A stretch of 64,000 nt of DNA from Citrobacter sp. Cu233 (GTDB lineage Bacteria; Pseudomonadota; Gammaproteobacteria; Enterobacterales; Enterobacteriaceae). Numbering within the stretch: the first letter of the stretch is position 1; the number at the start of each line of letters is the position of its first letter. The notes under the pieces are model-generated. The model was given only the letters and a program-made list of their open reading frames with translations, had not been told where the DNA came from and did not search any database. The stretch is from positions 124,001-188,000 of the forward strand of contig NZ_JAOWIF010000043.1 of assembly GCF_030332225.1 (NCBI RefSeq), in the 5' to 3' direction. Positions 28,729-39,464 of this stretch are shown in pieces. The translations under genes and the position numbers were made by a program.

Positions 28729-29538
28729 ATGAGGTCGTTAGCTGATTTCGAATTTAATAAAGCGCCGTTGTGTGATGGGATGATCCTGGCGTCGGAGTCA
28801 ATCCGTCTGGATTTTCCAACACAAACTGTCTACGACGAACTGGAACGTCTGGTTAGTCAGGCGCAAGAAGAAATTAGCCAGCTCCTGTCTCAGGATGAGC
28901 AACTGGATAAACTGCTGGCACTTTTTTATGGCGAATGGGGGTTTACGGACACCCACGGCGTCTACCGTCTTTCTGATGCACTATGGCTCGACCAGGTCCT
29001 GAAAAATCGTCAGGGCAGTGCGGTTTCACTCGGTGCCATCTTATTGTGGATTGCTAACCGACTGGATCTGCCGTTGGTTCCGGTGATCTTCCCGACGCAG
29101 CTGATCCTGCGTATTGAATCGCTGGAAGGTGAAATGTGGTTGATCAACCCGTTCAATGGCGAAACGTTAAATGAGCACACGTTAGAAGTGTGGCTGAAGG
29201 GTAATATTAGCCCGGTTGCCGAACTGTTCAACGAGGATCTTGACGAAGCGGATAACGCGGAAGTGATCCGTAAGCTGCTCGACACGCTGAAATCTTCGCT
29301 AATGGAAGAGCGGCAAATGGAACTGGCGCTGCGAGCCAGCGAAGCATTACTGCAGTTTAATCCTGAGGATCCGTATGAAATACGCGATCGCGGATTGATT
29401 TACGCGCAGCTGGAATGTGAACATGTTGCGCTGACAGATTTAAGTTATTTCGTTGAGCAGTGTCCGGAAGACCCCATCAGCGAAATGATCCGTGCGCAGA
29501 TTAATACTATTTCGCACAAACAAATTGTATTGCATTGA
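28729..29538 (+). CDS. sirB1: SirB1 family protein (transglutaminase-like/TPR)
   Basis: A 269-residue cytosolic protein, YchA/SirB1 family. The N-terminal half resembles a transglutaminase-like fold (VSLGAILLWIANRLDLPLVPV near residue 105 without an evident Cys-His-Asp triad); the C-terminal part carries TPR-like helices (FNPEDPYEIRDRGLIYAQLE near residue 205). Function unknown. Part of the run leading to kdsA. Confidence 0.92.
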   Translation: MRSLADFEFNKAPLCDGMILASESIRLDFPTQTVYDELERLVSQAQEEISQLLSQDEQLDKLLALFYGEWGFTDTHGVYRLSDALWLDQVLKNRQGSAVSLGAILLWIANRLDLPLVPVIFPTQLILRIESLEGEMWLINPFNGETLNEHTLEVWLKGNISPVAELFNEDLDEADNAEVIRKLLDTLKSSLMEERQMELALRASEALLQFNPEDPYEIRDRGLIYAQLECEHVALTDLSYFVEQCPEDPISEMIRAQINTISHKQIVLH

Positions 29539-29564
29539 TTAATAACACTTTACCTACCGTTTAA

Positions 29565-30428
<864 letters not shown>

Positions 30429-30440
30429 GTCTGGCTGGAC

Positions 30441-30546
30441 CGCCCGGTAGCACCAACGCTTATCGGGCTGACAAAACCGCAAGATGTGAAGTGAAATATA
30501 CTCAAGGCCGGATAAGACGTATTGCGTCGTATCCGGCTTTTTTTTC
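30441..30546. repeat. REP-like pair (BIME) between kdsA and chaA, probable bidirectional terminator
   Basis: A unit at about 30443-30473 (GCCCGGTAGC...TTATCGGGC) and a longer palindrome at 30507-30537 (GCCGGATAAGACG...CGTATCCGGC) followed by eight T residues. They lie between converging kdsA and chaA. The second has terminator shape for the plus strand. Confidence 0.75.
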
Positions 30547-31645
30547 AGGCGAATATCGTCATCAGGTAGGCGATAAACAGTGCCAGATGCGCTGCACCGT
30601 TGAGCACATTGGTGCGTCCGGTGGAAAAGGAGATATGGCACAGCACCAGCGAAGAAACCATGACAATCATCTCTGGGGCACCCAGCGCGAACACCAGGTC
30701 ATTCCCCGTTGCCCAGGCGATCAGTGTGACGACGGGTACGGTCAGTGAGATGGTGGCAAGTACAGAGCCGAAGAATAAATTCATCGCTCGCTGCACCTGG
30801 TTGCTCAGCACTGCTTTCAGCGCACCTAAACCTTCAGGGGAGAGAATAAGCAACGCCACCAGGAAACCGGTAAATGCCACTGGTGCATTCAGCTCAGTGA
30901 GTAATGTTTCCAGCGGATTAGCATTCATTTTGGTAACGGCAATGACGGCAATTAAATGGATGACCAGCCAGGCGGCGTGCCAAAGATTGCTGTGCGCTGA
31001 AGGTTTACCATGATGCGGGTCGTCGTCGTCACCCTCATCTTCATGCTCGTAAATAAACAGGCTCTGGTGCGTTTTGGTCTGGATCAACAAAAATACGCCG
31101 TACATTGCTGCTGAAATTAACGCCACCAGCAGTGCCTGTGCAGTGGTGAAATTCGCTCCCGGTAATGCCATCGGGAATACCAGCACGATAATGGCCAGCG
31201 GGAATAAAGCGATTAAATACTGCTTAATACCGAACAGGTTCATATACTGGGTAGCAAATTTGCGGCCGCCCAACAGTAATGAAAACCCGACCAGCCCACC
31301 GGTTACGATCATAATGATTGAATAGAGCGTATCGCGCATTAGCGTGGGTGCGGCATCTCCGGTTGCCATTAATGCGGAAATTAAACTGACTTCGAGAATA
31401 ACAACCGAAAGGCTGAGAATCAGCGAGCCATAGGGCTCACCAAGTCGGTGAGCTAATACGTCTGCATGACGGACAACGCTGAATGCGCTACTTAATATAC
31501 CAATAAGGGCTAGTGCGTTAATGCCGATGACCACTGGTAGTGACTGACTGCTCCCCCAAAAGAACAGCACCACCAGCGCCAAAATCGGAAAGGCGAGCGA
31601 GGTCTCCTTGTGGCGGGTTTTTACCGCCTCATGTGCATGTGTCAT
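30545..31645 (-). CDS. chaA: sodium-potassium/proton antiporter ChaA
   Basis: ChaA is a CaCA-family antiporter of the inner membrane exporting Na+, K+ and Ca2+ for H+ at alkaline pH. The 366-residue protein has about eleven hydrophobic helices, the conserved alpha-repeat segments SLILSLSVVILEVSLI near residue 73 and VALLILSPEGLGALKAVL near residue 262, and an acidic cytosolic loop (EDEGDDDDPHHGKP near residue 200) as in E. coli ChaA. Confidence 0.96.
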   Translation of the reverse strand: MTHAHEAVKTRHKETSLAFPILALVVLFFWGSSQSLPVVIGINALALIGILSSAFSVVRHADVLAHRLGEPYGSLILSLSVVILEVSLISALMATGDAAPTLMRDTLYSIIMIVTGGLVGFSLLLGGRKFATQYMNLFGIKQYLIALFPLAIIVLVFPMALPGANFTTAQALLVALISAAMYGVFLLIQTKTHQSLFIYEHEDEGDDDDPHHGKPSAHSNLWHAAWLVIHLIAVIAVTKMNANPLETLLTELNAPVAFTGFLVALLILSPEGLGALKAVLSNQVQRAMNLFFGSVLATISLTVPVVTLIAWATGNDLVFALGAPEMIVMVSSLVLCHISFSTGRTNVLNGAAHLALFIAYLMTIFA

Positions 31646-32048
31646 GTAATTAATTCTCCATCTCTGCAGGTGCTTATAATTATAAATGTATTAAAGAATG
31701 TAAAAAATAACAGATTTTTCGGTATTTTCGATCTGATTTTACGTAATTTTACGGCATGGACCGTTTTTTGCATCAAAGCGAGCAAAATGCTGTGTCTTGT
31801 TTATAGAGTATTTAAATAACAAGATGTTAGGTTTGTGAATCAATCAAAATATCGCACGATGATATGCGAACGGTCGCGCCAGACCGGGACATATAAAGAG
31901 GATATAAAGTGCCGTTGAGCCTTTGTTGCCTTGCATGCAGTCGGTGAATTGCCTATTGTCCTGGTATTGGTTTCAAAATGAGCAGTAAAAAAGCCTGGAA
32001 GGCGTCAAAAAAGTTGTCGCAGGGAAGTCGCAGTGGCGGAGGTGTAAG
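31646..32048. promoter_or_regulatory. chaA-chaC gap; chaB not found
   Basis: About 400 AT-rich bases. E. coli carries chaB (76 codons, plus strand) here. GAGGATATAAAGTGCCG at about 31899-31915 looks like a ribosome binding site plus the first two codons of chaB, but the frame stops after 12 codons and nothing downstream resembles ChaB. A 25-codon frame at 31978-32055 (MSSKKAWKASKKL...) overlaps the chaC start and is not recognised. chaB seems deleted. Confidence 0.6.
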
Positions 32049-32744
32049 GTGTTAACGCGTGATTTTTTATTGAATGCTGACTGTAAGACGGCATTTGGTG
32101 CTATTGAAGAATCACTACTCTGGTCAGCGGAACAACGGGCAGCCTCACTGGCCGCCACGCTTGCCTGCCGTCCAGATGATGGACCGGTGTGGATCTTTGG
32201 TTATGGATCGTTGATGTGGAATCCGGCGTTAGAGTTTGAAGAGTCCTGTACAGGGACGTTAGTCGGTTGGCATCGCGCATTTTGTTTGCGCCTGACGGCA
32301 GGGCGGGGAACGGCATGTCAGCCGGGACGGATGTTGGCCCTGAAAGAGGGAGGGCGCACTACGGGTGTGGCTTACCGTTTACCGGATGCCTCGCTGGAGC
32401 AAGAGCTGTCCCTGCTGTGGAAGCGTGAAATGATCACCGGATGTTACCTTCCAACCTGGTGTCAGCTCACGCTGGATGATGGCCGAACGGTGAGCGCGCT
32501 GGTCTTTATTATGGATCCGCGGCATCCATTGTTTGAGTCCGATACCCGTGCTCAGGTCATCGCGCCGCTTATTGCTTCTGCCAGTGGACCACTGGGAACC
32601 AACGCGCAATATCTGTTCTCGCTGGAACAGGAATTGGTGAAGTTGGGGATGCAGGATGACTGTCTTAACGATCTGGTGGTTACGGTCAAGAGATTGTTGG
32701 GAGATAACTCGCCGGAAGGCGTCATGCGACCCGGATTTGCTTAG
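32049..32744 (+). CDS. chaC: glutathione-specific gamma-glutamylcyclotransferase
   Basis: ChaC cleaves glutathione to 5-oxoproline and Cys-Gly in the cytosol. The 231-residue protein has the substrate loop VWIFGYGSLMWNP (about 50-62) and the catalytic glutamate in LWKREMITGCY (about 120). It starts with GTG (E. coli uses ATG with otherwise the same N-terminus) behind GCGGAGG. Normally third in chaABC; here it directly follows the empty chaB site. Confidence 0.95.
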   Translation: MLTRDFLLNADCKTAFGAIEESLLWSAEQRAASLAATLACRPDDGPVWIFGYGSLMWNPALEFEESCTGTLVGWHRAFCLRLTAGRGTACQPGRMLALKEGGRTTGVAYRLPDASLEQELSLLWKREMITGCYLPTWCQLTLDDGRTVSALVFIMDPRHPLFESDTRAQVIAPLIASASGPLGTNAQYLFSLEQELVKLGMQDDCLNDLVVTVKRLLGDNSPEGVMRPGFA

Positions 32745-32765
32745 GTGTTGCCGGGTTATCTGTTG

Positions 32766-32797
32766 TGTGCCCGATAAGCGTAGAGGCTTTCGGGCAT
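32766..32797. repeat. REP-like hairpin after chaC
   Basis: GCCCGATAAGCGTAG...TTTCGGGC forms a hairpin with REP-like sequence between converging chaC and the DUF1883-type gene. It may serve as terminator for both, although U runs are short. Confidence 0.5.
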
Positions 32798-32804
32798 TAC
32801 ATCA

Positions 32805-33050
32805 TCAGGCTGCAATATAACTGATTGAATGCTCCAGAGACTGGCTGTGGCTGTCGATCAGCACGTTCCAGACGCCGGTATACGGTACGGTCAGCCATGC
32901 GTTATCACGATTCTGCACGCTTAAAATGTCGGTCTGCGTGTCTTTGACGTGATTTTTCTCGCTCATCAGATGGATGTGACAACGCTCTGAACAGCGTACA
33001 ACTACCGTATCTCCACCAAATAACTTCAAACTTGCCTTCACTAATGCCAT
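32805..33050 (-). CDS. small DUF1883-like protein
   Basis: An 81-residue protein with the pattern GGDTVVVRCSERCHIHLMSE near residues 12-31 and the C-terminal TVPYTGVWNVLID and ISYI blocks, which resembles DUF1883 domains (a beta-rich module, sometimes fused to TIR domains). No signal peptide or membrane helix. GGGGTGAAAA precedes the ATG. It is not in the E. coli order at this site. Function unknown; family call is from memory of the motif. Confidence 0.7.
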   Translation of the reverse strand: MALVKASLKLFGGDTVVVRCSERCHIHLMSEKNHVKDTQTDILSVQNRDNAWLTVPYTGVWNVLIDSHSQSLEHSISYIAA

Positions 33051-33313
33051 TTTTCACCCCGTTCTTGAAAACAACGTACTTTCTGTCGAAAGTGCTGCGT
33101 GATGTTGTTCACATTTCACTCATTGCATAACACCAAAGGGGAGGGCGCGGGATGCTGATTTTGATCAAAAAATGGCATAACGGTTAAACAAAAATGACAA
33201 AATTCCTTAAAAGGGTTGAAAGGGCGAGCTTACGTTTAACGAAACCGCGCCCATCTGAGATTAAATCGGGAAATTTCCGGCACGTTCAGTACGCTTGCCT
33301 GAACGCGTTGCCA
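33051..33313. other. DUF1883-ychN gap, nothing recognised
   Basis: About 260 bases with TTGATCAAAA at 33161-33170 (FNR/CRP-like half sites) and an open frame without homology on the plus strand. I see no gene. Confidence 0.4.
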
Positions 33314-33667
33314 TCAGAAGGTCAAAACCTTATCTGCTGCCAGTGTCCACTGAGCCAGTTCCACCAGCGTACCGACTTCAACGCCATCAATTAACGGCAG
33401 TGCGGTGATCCCGCGGCCATCGGTACAGGTTTTACAGAGTTTTACCGGAACGTTTTGTGCTGTCAGGATTTCCAGCATTTGCTGAATATTATAACCTTCC
33501 GTGGGTTTCTGCCCGCGTAACCCTGCAGTGACGGCATCCGACATTAAAAACAGACGCAGGTCGAGGTTGCCCTCCTGCTCGCGCAGAGCAATGGCCAGAC
33601 GCAGACTGTTGAATAACGACTCGCTTCCATAGGCTGCACCGTTTGCGATGATCACTATCTTTTGCAT
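33314..33667 (-). CDS. ychN: DsrE-family protein YchN
   Basis: A 117-residue DsrE/F-like protein, same length as E. coli YchN, a homohexamer related to sulfur-relay proteins. IVIIANGAAYGSESLFNSLRLA at the N-terminus and the CKTCTDGRG segment near residue 78 with two cysteines are visible. ATG 33667 has CAGGAGT upstream; the frame extends further but without support. Precise role unknown. Confidence 0.94.
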   Translation of the reverse strand: MQKIVIIANGAAYGSESLFNSLRLAIALREQEGNLDLRLFLMSDAVTAGLRGQKPTEGYNIQQMLEILTAQNVPVKLCKTCTDGRGITALPLIDGVEVGTLVELAQWTLAADKVLTF

Positions 33668-33889
33668 TTTGACTCCTGTTGTCGAATGGGAGGGATAATT
33701 ACCAGCGGCTATGTTACTCCGTGTTGTCTGCTGTGGAAAATGACGAAGGGGCAAATCAGTAAGTGCCCCGTTTTTCCGGGTCAGAAAAGCCTGAAAACGG
33801 GGATAAGAGCTGTAAATCATGGCTGAAGGCGTTATGGTTTAGGTTAAGTTCTACGCCATAATTTATTGATGTAAGAAACAACTGACGAT

Positions 33890-35275
33890 TTGAGCCGTTA
33901 TTATCACGCTTTTTGTGCTGTATTCACACTCTTGCTGCTGACAGGAGGTACTACCAGTGCACAGTCTTCCTTCATGCAGCGCGCTGAAAATCCTTTCGAT
34001 AACAACAATGATGGCTTGCCAGACCTCGGTATGGCACCAGAATCCCGCGCGGGCGAAAAACATTTTGCTGAAGTAGTCAAAGCTTTTGGTGAAGCCAGCA
34101 TGATAGATAACGGACTTGATACTGGCGAACAAGCAAAACAGTTTGCCTTTGGTCAGGTTCGCGACACGGTCAGTGAGCAGGTAAATCAACAGCTTGAATC
34201 CTGGCTTTCTCCGAGGGGTAATGCCAACGTTGGGCTGCAGGTGGATAATGAAGGCAACTTTACCGGCAGTCGTGGAAGCTGGTTTATTCCGTGGCAGGAT
34301 AATCAACGCTTTCTGACCTGGAGTCAGTTGGGGTTTACGCAACGTGACGAAGGGCTGGTGAGTAATGCGGGGATTGGACAACGCTGGGTACGCGACGGAT
34401 GGTTGCTGGGCTATAACACTTTTTACGATAACCTGCTGGATGAGAATCTGCCGCGTGGTGGGTTTGGTGCTGAGGCGTGGGGAGAGTACCTGCGGCTATC
34501 TGCTAACTACTACCAGCCGTTTTCCTCGTGGCAGAATCGTTCCTCAACACAGGAACAAAGGATGGCGCGGGGTTACGACCTTACTGCATTGATGCGGCTA
34601 CCCTTTTATGAGCATCTCAATACCAGCGTCAGCGTTGAGCAATATTTTGGCGATCGGGTTGACCTTTTCCACTCCGGAACGGGCTACCACAACCCGGTGG
34701 CGGTAAATCTGGGTCTGAGTTATACGCCAGTGCCGTTGATTACGGTGACCGCGCAGCATAAACAGGGTGAAAGCGGGATAAGCCAAAATAATCTGGGATT
34801 GACCCTCAATTATCGTTTTGGCGTTCCGCTAAAAAAACAGTTAATGGTAAGTGAAGTCGCAAGCAGCCGATCGCTGCGCGGGAGTCGTTATGACGATCCT
34901 CAGCGTGACAGCGTGCCAACGCTGGAGTATCGCCAGCGTAAAACCTTATCTGTATTTTTGACAACACCGCCGTGGGATCTGAAACCTGGCGAGACGGTAG
35001 CGCTGAAATTACAGGTGCGTAGTCGGTATGGCATCCGCCATCTGACATGGCAGGGAGAGACGCAAGCATTGAGTTTAACGGCCGGGAGTCATCCTCGCAG
35101 TCCGCAAGGCTGGACGATTATTATGCCGAAGTGGGATAGCAGTGAAGGAGCAACTAACCGTTGGCGGCTGTCCGTCGTCGTAGAAGATGAGCAGGGCCAG
35201 CGTGTCTCTTCCAATGAGATCACGCTATCACTGACCGAACCGTTTAATACCGTTTCGGGAAATGATCCTCGTTAA
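33890..35275 (+). CDS. ychO: invasin/intimin-like outer-membrane protein YchO
   Basis: A 461-residue protein with a signal peptide (cleavage near TSAQ) and the inverse-autotransporter beta-barrel typical of intimin/invasin N-terminal halves: FDNNNDGLPDLGMAPE near residue 36, NTFYDNLLDENLPRGGFGAEAWGEYL near residue 180 in pieces, YGIRHLTWQ in the C-terminal part. It lacks the long Ig-like arm of true invasins. E. coli YchO (464 residues) is orthologous. It begins with TTG at 33890; no ATG lies close by with the signal peptide intact. Role possibly in adhesion. Confidence 0.92.
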   Translation: MSRYYHAFCAVFTLLLLTGGTTSAQSSFMQRAENPFDNNNDGLPDLGMAPESRAGEKHFAEVVKAFGEASMIDNGLDTGEQAKQFAFGQVRDTVSEQVNQQLESWLSPRGNANVGLQVDNEGNFTGSRGSWFIPWQDNQRFLTWSQLGFTQRDEGLVSNAGIGQRWVRDGWLLGYNTFYDNLLDENLPRGGFGAEAWGEYLRLSANYYQPFSSWQNRSSTQEQRMARGYDLTALMRLPFYEHLNTSVSVEQYFGDRVDLFHSGTGYHNPVAVNLGLSYTPVPLITVTAQHKQGESGISQNNLGLTLNYRFGVPLKKQLMVSEVASSRSLRGSRYDDPQRDSVPTLEYRQRKTLSVFLTTPPWDLKPGETVALKLQVRSRYGIRHLTWQGETQALSLTAGSHPRSPQGWTIIMPKWDSSEGATNRWRLSVVVEDEQGQRVSSNEITLSLTEPFNTVSGNDPR

Positions 35276-35286
35276 TACTCGCGTTA

Positions 35287-35937
35287 TCAGAAGATGCGTT
35301 CCTGATGCACCCATACTGCTGCTTCAACGCGTGATTTAAGCTTCATTTTCTTCAGCATATGCTTCACATGCACTTTTACCGTGCTTTCGGTGATGTCGAG
35401 GCGGCGAGCAATCATCTTGTTAGGCAGACCCTGGGCGATTAACTTCAGAATATCGCGTTCACGCGGTGTCAACTGAGTCACGTCACGATCGGAGGTCGCA
35501 CGGTTAGCGCGCAGGCTGGCGGCCAGAACCGGGGTTAAGGCTTCACTCAGTACCATTTCGCCGGCGGCAGCCTGTTGCAACGCCTTCAGTAGATCTTCTG
35601 GCTCCATGTCTTTCAACAGATAGCCGTCAGCACCGCGTTTCAGAGCGGTCACTACGTCTTCTTCATGGTTGGAAACACTGAAAACGACAATGCGTCCGGA
35701 GAGAGATTTCTCTCGTAGCTTATCAAGCGTTTCCAGACCGTTCATGCCGGGCATGTTGAGATCTAACAGGATCAGATCGGGATCAAGGGATTCAGCCAGC
35801 TCGATACCCTGCTCGCCATTACTGGCTTCGCCGACCACGGTGATATCGGACGCCATGCTGACAAGCTGTTTTACACCAGTGCGCAGCATCGGATGATCGT
35901 CGATCAACAGGATGGTTGCCGGCTCCAGATTACTCAT
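35287..35937 (-). CDS. narL: nitrate/nitrite response regulator NarL
   Basis: A 216-residue response regulator: receiver domain with acidic pocket IDDHPM, phospho-acceptor Asp59 in [11 protein letters not shown], and LuxR-type DNA-binding domain ([25 protein letters not shown]). Phosphorylated by NarX/NarQ, it activates narK and narGHJI and represses genes such as adhE under nitrate. ATG 35937 gives the E. coli length and overlaps narX by eight bases. Confidence 0.98.
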   Translation of the reverse strand: MSNLEPATILLIDDHPMLRTGVKQLVSMASDITVVGEASNGEQGIELAESLDPDLILLDLNMPGMNGLETLDKLREKSLSGRIVVFSVSNHEEDVVTALKRGADGYLLKDMEPEDLLKALQQAAAGEMVLSEALTPVLAASLRANRATSDRDVTQLTPRERDILKLIAQGLPNKMIARRLDITESTVKVHVKHMLKKMKLKSRVEAAVWVHQERIF

Positions 35938-37726
35938 GGGTATCTCCTTGGACTTCTGTGAAGTTTGTTTCGGGAATAAAAGTGACAGCAACTTCAGTAC
36001 CGCCTGTCTCGCGACGGCGTACACGGCAATCGCCGCGCAAGCTCTGCGCACGGTCGCGCATTATAATCATGCCGTAGTGGTTACTGCGTTCGGCGTTTTC
36101 CGGTACGCCGCAGCCGTTATCTTGAACTGTCAGTTTGACCTGTTTGCCATTTTGCACCACCGTCACGATGACTTCATTGGCCTGAGAGTGTTTAAGTGCA
36201 TTACTCAGGCCCTCACGGGCAATCTGCAGCAGGTGGATCGCCTGATGGGATGGAACCAGGCGCGGCGGTAGCTGATAATCCAGCTTCACCGTAAAACCAA
36301 AGCGAGCGCTGTATTCCTGGCAGCTGGCTTCCAGCGCAGGTCGCAAGCCAGGCTCAGTCAACTGCAAACGGAAGGTGGTCAACAATTCACGTAGCTGTGC
36401 CCAGGAGGCGTTCAGCTCGTTACGAATCTGACTTAGCAACTCACGGCTGTTTTCCGGGAGCGCGTCGCCCTGCATCTGTAAACAGCTGACCTGCATTTTC
36501 ATACAGGAGAGCGATTGTGCAATAGAATCATGGAGTTCACGAGCAATGGTGGCACGCTCTTCCATGACGATCAACTGCTGCTGACGTTCCTGATGTCTGT
36601 CCAGCGCCAGCGTTGCGGTGAGTTGTTCAACCAGAGTATCGACCAGTTGCTGCTGATCGTGGCTGAGATGACGCCCGTACGGCAAGGTGGCGAGCAGAAT
36701 ACCGTACTGGGTATGTGCATCGGTCAACCGCCATTTCAGCGTAGCGCCACCTTCAATGGCGGGTAGTGTGCCTCGAGGGCACAGATGACAACCTTTTTCA
36801 TCGCAACTGGCACTCGACTGGCAGGTAAATTCCTGATGATTATCTTCATCTTCCAGGTCATATACCCGCAACTCAATATCGTGCAGCAGCGTTAAATTTT
36901 GCAACCCGTTGAGTACCGGTGAAAGCCGCTCACACAACGGTATCTGTGAGTGCAGACGGCGGTTGGCTTGCCACAGGAAAGAGAGGATCTGGTTTTTATG
37001 TTCCAGACCTGCGGTTTTTTCCTGCACCCGTTGTTCCAGTACGGCATAACTTTCGGCCAGTTCTTCTGACATGTTGTTCAGTGCCGAACCCAGTGCCGCC
37101 ATCTCATTACGCCCGCTGATATGCGCACGTTGCGTAAAATCACGCTGGCTGACGGCGCGCGCCATCGCCAACAGTTGTTTCCACGGCTGCAACAGGCGTA
37201 CGCGCAGCCAGATAATCGTAAAGACCAGTAGCAGAGCCATAAACACCGCCATCAGGCGATGCAGCATAACGACGCGTTCAATACGCAACTCCGTGGTATG
37301 GTCAAAGGCGGTAACCAGACGATCCAGCCCGGTCACGAAGCGTGAAACGTCGTCGGCGACCGCATCGCCCGTTTGGGCATGTTTAAGCCCCGGTGCCAGT
37401 TCGGTGTGCCAGTAATCCTGCAATGCCTTTAACTGGGCCTGCTGGCCGTCGCGCTGTGCGGCGCGAGTCAGTTCAGGGCTAAACGCGGTTTGTTCCATTT
37501 CATCCAGCAGCGGTTGATCGTTGGCCTCCAGCGGTACGGCAGCCAGCAAACGGTAGCTCTGCATACGTAGCGAGCCGGCTTTATTAATTGCGTGAGCGCT
37601 ACCCTGAATGCCTTGTATCAGCCAACCGGAGACAGCCATACCCGCCACGCCAAGCGCGGTAGACAGTAAAACAATCAGCGCCACCTGGTTAACCAGCGTA
37701 AGCGGGGAAAGACAACGTTTAAACAT
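35930..37726 (-). CDS. narX: nitrate/nitrite sensor histidine kinase NarX
   Basis: A 598-residue inner-membrane kinase: N-terminal helix, periplasmic nitrate sensor with the P-box region [20 protein letters not shown] (about residue 42-61), second membrane helix near 155-175, HAMP, a central cysteine-rich module ([15 protein letters not shown] near 305), phospho-acceptor His399 region [12 protein letters not shown], and an ATPase domain with DNGCGVPE. Length equals E. coli. Cognate narL overlaps its end. Confidence 0.98.
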   Translation of the reverse strand: MFKRCLSPLTLVNQVALIVLLSTALGVAGMAVSGWLIQGIQGSAHAINKAGSLRMQSYRLLAAVPLEANDQPLLDEMEQTAFSPELTRAAQRDGQQAQLKALQDYWHTELAPGLKHAQTGDAVADDVSRFVTGLDRLVTAFDHTTELRIERVVMLHRLMAVFMALLLVFTIIWLRVRLLQPWKQLLAMARAVSQRDFTQRAHISGRNEMAALGSALNNMSEELAESYAVLEQRVQEKTAGLEHKNQILSFLWQANRRLHSQIPLCERLSPVLNGLQNLTLLHDIELRVYDLEDEDNHQEFTCQSSASCDEKGCHLCPRGTLPAIEGGATLKWRLTDAHTQYGILLATLPYGRHLSHDQQQLVDTLVEQLTATLALDRHQERQQQLIVMEERATIARELHDSIAQSLSCMKMQVSCLQMQGDALPENSRELLSQIRNELNASWAQLRELLTTFRLQLTEPGLRPALEASCQEYSARFGFTVKLDYQLPPRLVPSHQAIHLLQIAREGLSNALKHSQANEVIVTVVQNGKQVKLTVQDNGCGVPENAERSNHYGMIIMRDRAQSLRGDCRVRRRETGGTEVAVTFIPETNFTEVQGDTHE

Positions 37727-38065
37727 GTGACTTCTTCCTTCGGGTTTTCCGTGAGCAGAAAACCTTATTGAATGACGATTCTGCTGCAGGCAGTGCCGCT
37801 ATTCTCAGCGATACACTGGAGTATACCCATACCTCAAACGGGCTACCCCTTAATTGCCGACAGAGGGAGAGATCCCGGACGTCGGGGAGTAGGGCGCGAC
37901 AGAAGCGTGAAAAACCACATCTTTTTTACCGAAGTTATGTACTCATTTAGGGTAATGATAAATTTCAGACGTTAATAACGACACCTTTTCCTTTGATTTA
38001 TATCAACTTACCCCCGGCTGTAAACCCTAATGTTGCAGGCATCGAAACAAGTATCAGAGGTGTCT
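37727..38065. promoter_or_regulatory. divergent narXL/narK control region
   Basis: Contains a perfect FNR box TTGAT-TTAT-ATCAA at 37993-38006, about 60 bases before narK, and several NarL-heptamer-like sequences (TACCCAT near 37824, TACCCCT near 37844, GGGTAAT near 37950). This is the layout known for E. coli narK, activated by FNR and phospho-NarL. No gene is seen. Confidence 0.8.
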
Positions 38066-39457
38066 ATGAGTCACTCATCTGCCCCGGAAAGGGCATCTGG
38101 AGCTGTAATCACAGAATGGCGGCCGGAAGATCCCGCCTTCTGGGAACAGCGTGGTCAACGAGTTGCCAGCCGTAACCTGTGGATTTCAGTCCCTTGCCTG
38201 CTGCTGGCGTTTTGCGTATGGATGTTATTTAGCGCAGTGGCGGTAAACTTACCGAAAGTGGGATTCGATTTCACCACTGAGCAGCTGTTTATGCTGACGG
38301 CATTGCCTTCAGTTTCCGGCGCGCTGCTGCGCGTACCGTACTCCTTTATGGTTCCTCTGTTCGGTGGTCGTCGCTGGACTGCATTCAGCACAGGGATCCT
38401 GATCATCCCCTGTGTGTGGTTAGGTTTTGCTGTGCAGGATACCACCACGCCGTTCAGTACCTTTATTATTATCTCCCTGCTGTGCGGCTTTGCCGGTGCA
38501 AACTTTGCTTCCAGCATGGCAAACATCAGCTTCTTCTTTCCAAAACAGAAGCAGGGTGGTGCGTTGGGGCTGAACGGCGGTCTGGGCAACATGGGCGTCA
38601 GTGTGATGCAACTGGTTGCGCCGCTGGTGGTCTCACTGTCCATCTTCGCCGCTTTTGGCAGCCACGGCGTTGAACAGCCGGACGGCACTCAATTGTATCT
38701 GGCCAACGCCGCCTGGATTTGGGTACCGTTCCTCGCGATTTTCACGCTGGCGGCCTGGTTTGGCATGAACGAACTGGCAACGTCAAAAGCGTCGTTAAAA
38801 GAGCAATTGCCGGTACTGAAACGCGGGCATCTGTGGATTATGAGCCTGCTGTATCTGGCAACCTTCGGCTCTTTTATCGGCTTCTCCGCAGGTTTCGCGA
38901 TGTTGTCAAAAACGCAGTTCCCGGAAGTACAGATCCTGCATTACGCCTTCTTCGGCCCGCTGATTGGTGCACTGGCGCGTTCTGCCGGGGGAGCAATCTC
39001 CGACCGTCTGGGCGGGACACGTGTGACATTGGTTAACTTCGTGTTGATGGCCGTCTTCAGTGCCTTACTGTTCCTGACACTGCCAACCGATGGGGTAGGT
39101 GGTAACTTTATTGCCTTCTTCGCGGTTTTCCTGGCGCTGTTCCTGACGGCTGGTCTGGGTAGTGGTTCAACCTTCCAGATGATCTCTGTCATTTTCCGTA
39201 AGCTGACAATGGACAGAGTGAAAGCGGAAGGCGGCTCTGAAGAGAAAGCGATGCGTGAGGCAGCGACTGACACAGCAGCGGCGTTAGGCTTTATCTCAGC
39301 CATTGGCGCGATTGGCGGCTTCTTTATCCCGAAAGCGTTTGGTACGTCTTTGGCATTAACGGGTTCGCCGGTTGATGCTATGAAAGTGTTTCTGATTTTC
39401 TATGTCGCCTGCGTGGTCATCACCTGGGTGGTATACGGACGTCATTCTAAAAAGTAA
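38066..39457 (+). CDS. narK: nitrate/nitrite transporter NarK
   Basis: A 463-residue major-facilitator antiporter bringing nitrate in and nitrite out. Twelve membrane helices; the two nitrate-signature glycine-rich segments are FAGANFASSMANISFFFP near residue 155 and GLGSGSTFQMISVIF near residue 370, and the substrate arginine is in LLRVPYSF near residue 89. Start 38066 (MSHSSAPERA) matches E. coli and has AGAGGT upstream; an ATG at 38030 would add 12 residues. Confidence 0.98.
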   Translation: MSHSSAPERASGAVITEWRPEDPAFWEQRGQRVASRNLWISVPCLLLAFCVWMLFSAVAVNLPKVGFDFTTEQLFMLTALPSVSGALLRVPYSFMVPLFGGRRWTAFSTGILIIPCVWLGFAVQDTTTPFSTFIIISLLCGFAGANFASSMANISFFFPKQKQGGALGLNGGLGNMGVSVMQLVAPLVVSLSIFAAFGSHGVEQPDGTQLYLANAAWIWVPFLAIFTLAAWFGMNELATSKASLKEQLPVLKRGHLWIMSLLYLATFGSFIGFSAGFAMLSKTQFPEVQILHYAFFGPLIGALARSAGGAISDRLGGTRVTLVNFVLMAVFSALLFLTLPTDGVGGNFIAFFAVFLALFLTAGLGSGSTFQMISVIFRKLTMDRVKAEGGSEEKAMREAATDTAAALGFISAIGAIGGFFIPKAFGTSLALTGSPVDAMKVFLIFYVACVVITWVVYGRHSKK

Positions 39458-39464
39458 AAAAGTT

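Noticed and set aside
31978-32055. 25-codon basic frame before chaC
   Set aside because: Too short and unlike ChaB; overlaps the chaC start without a clear ribosome binding site of its own.
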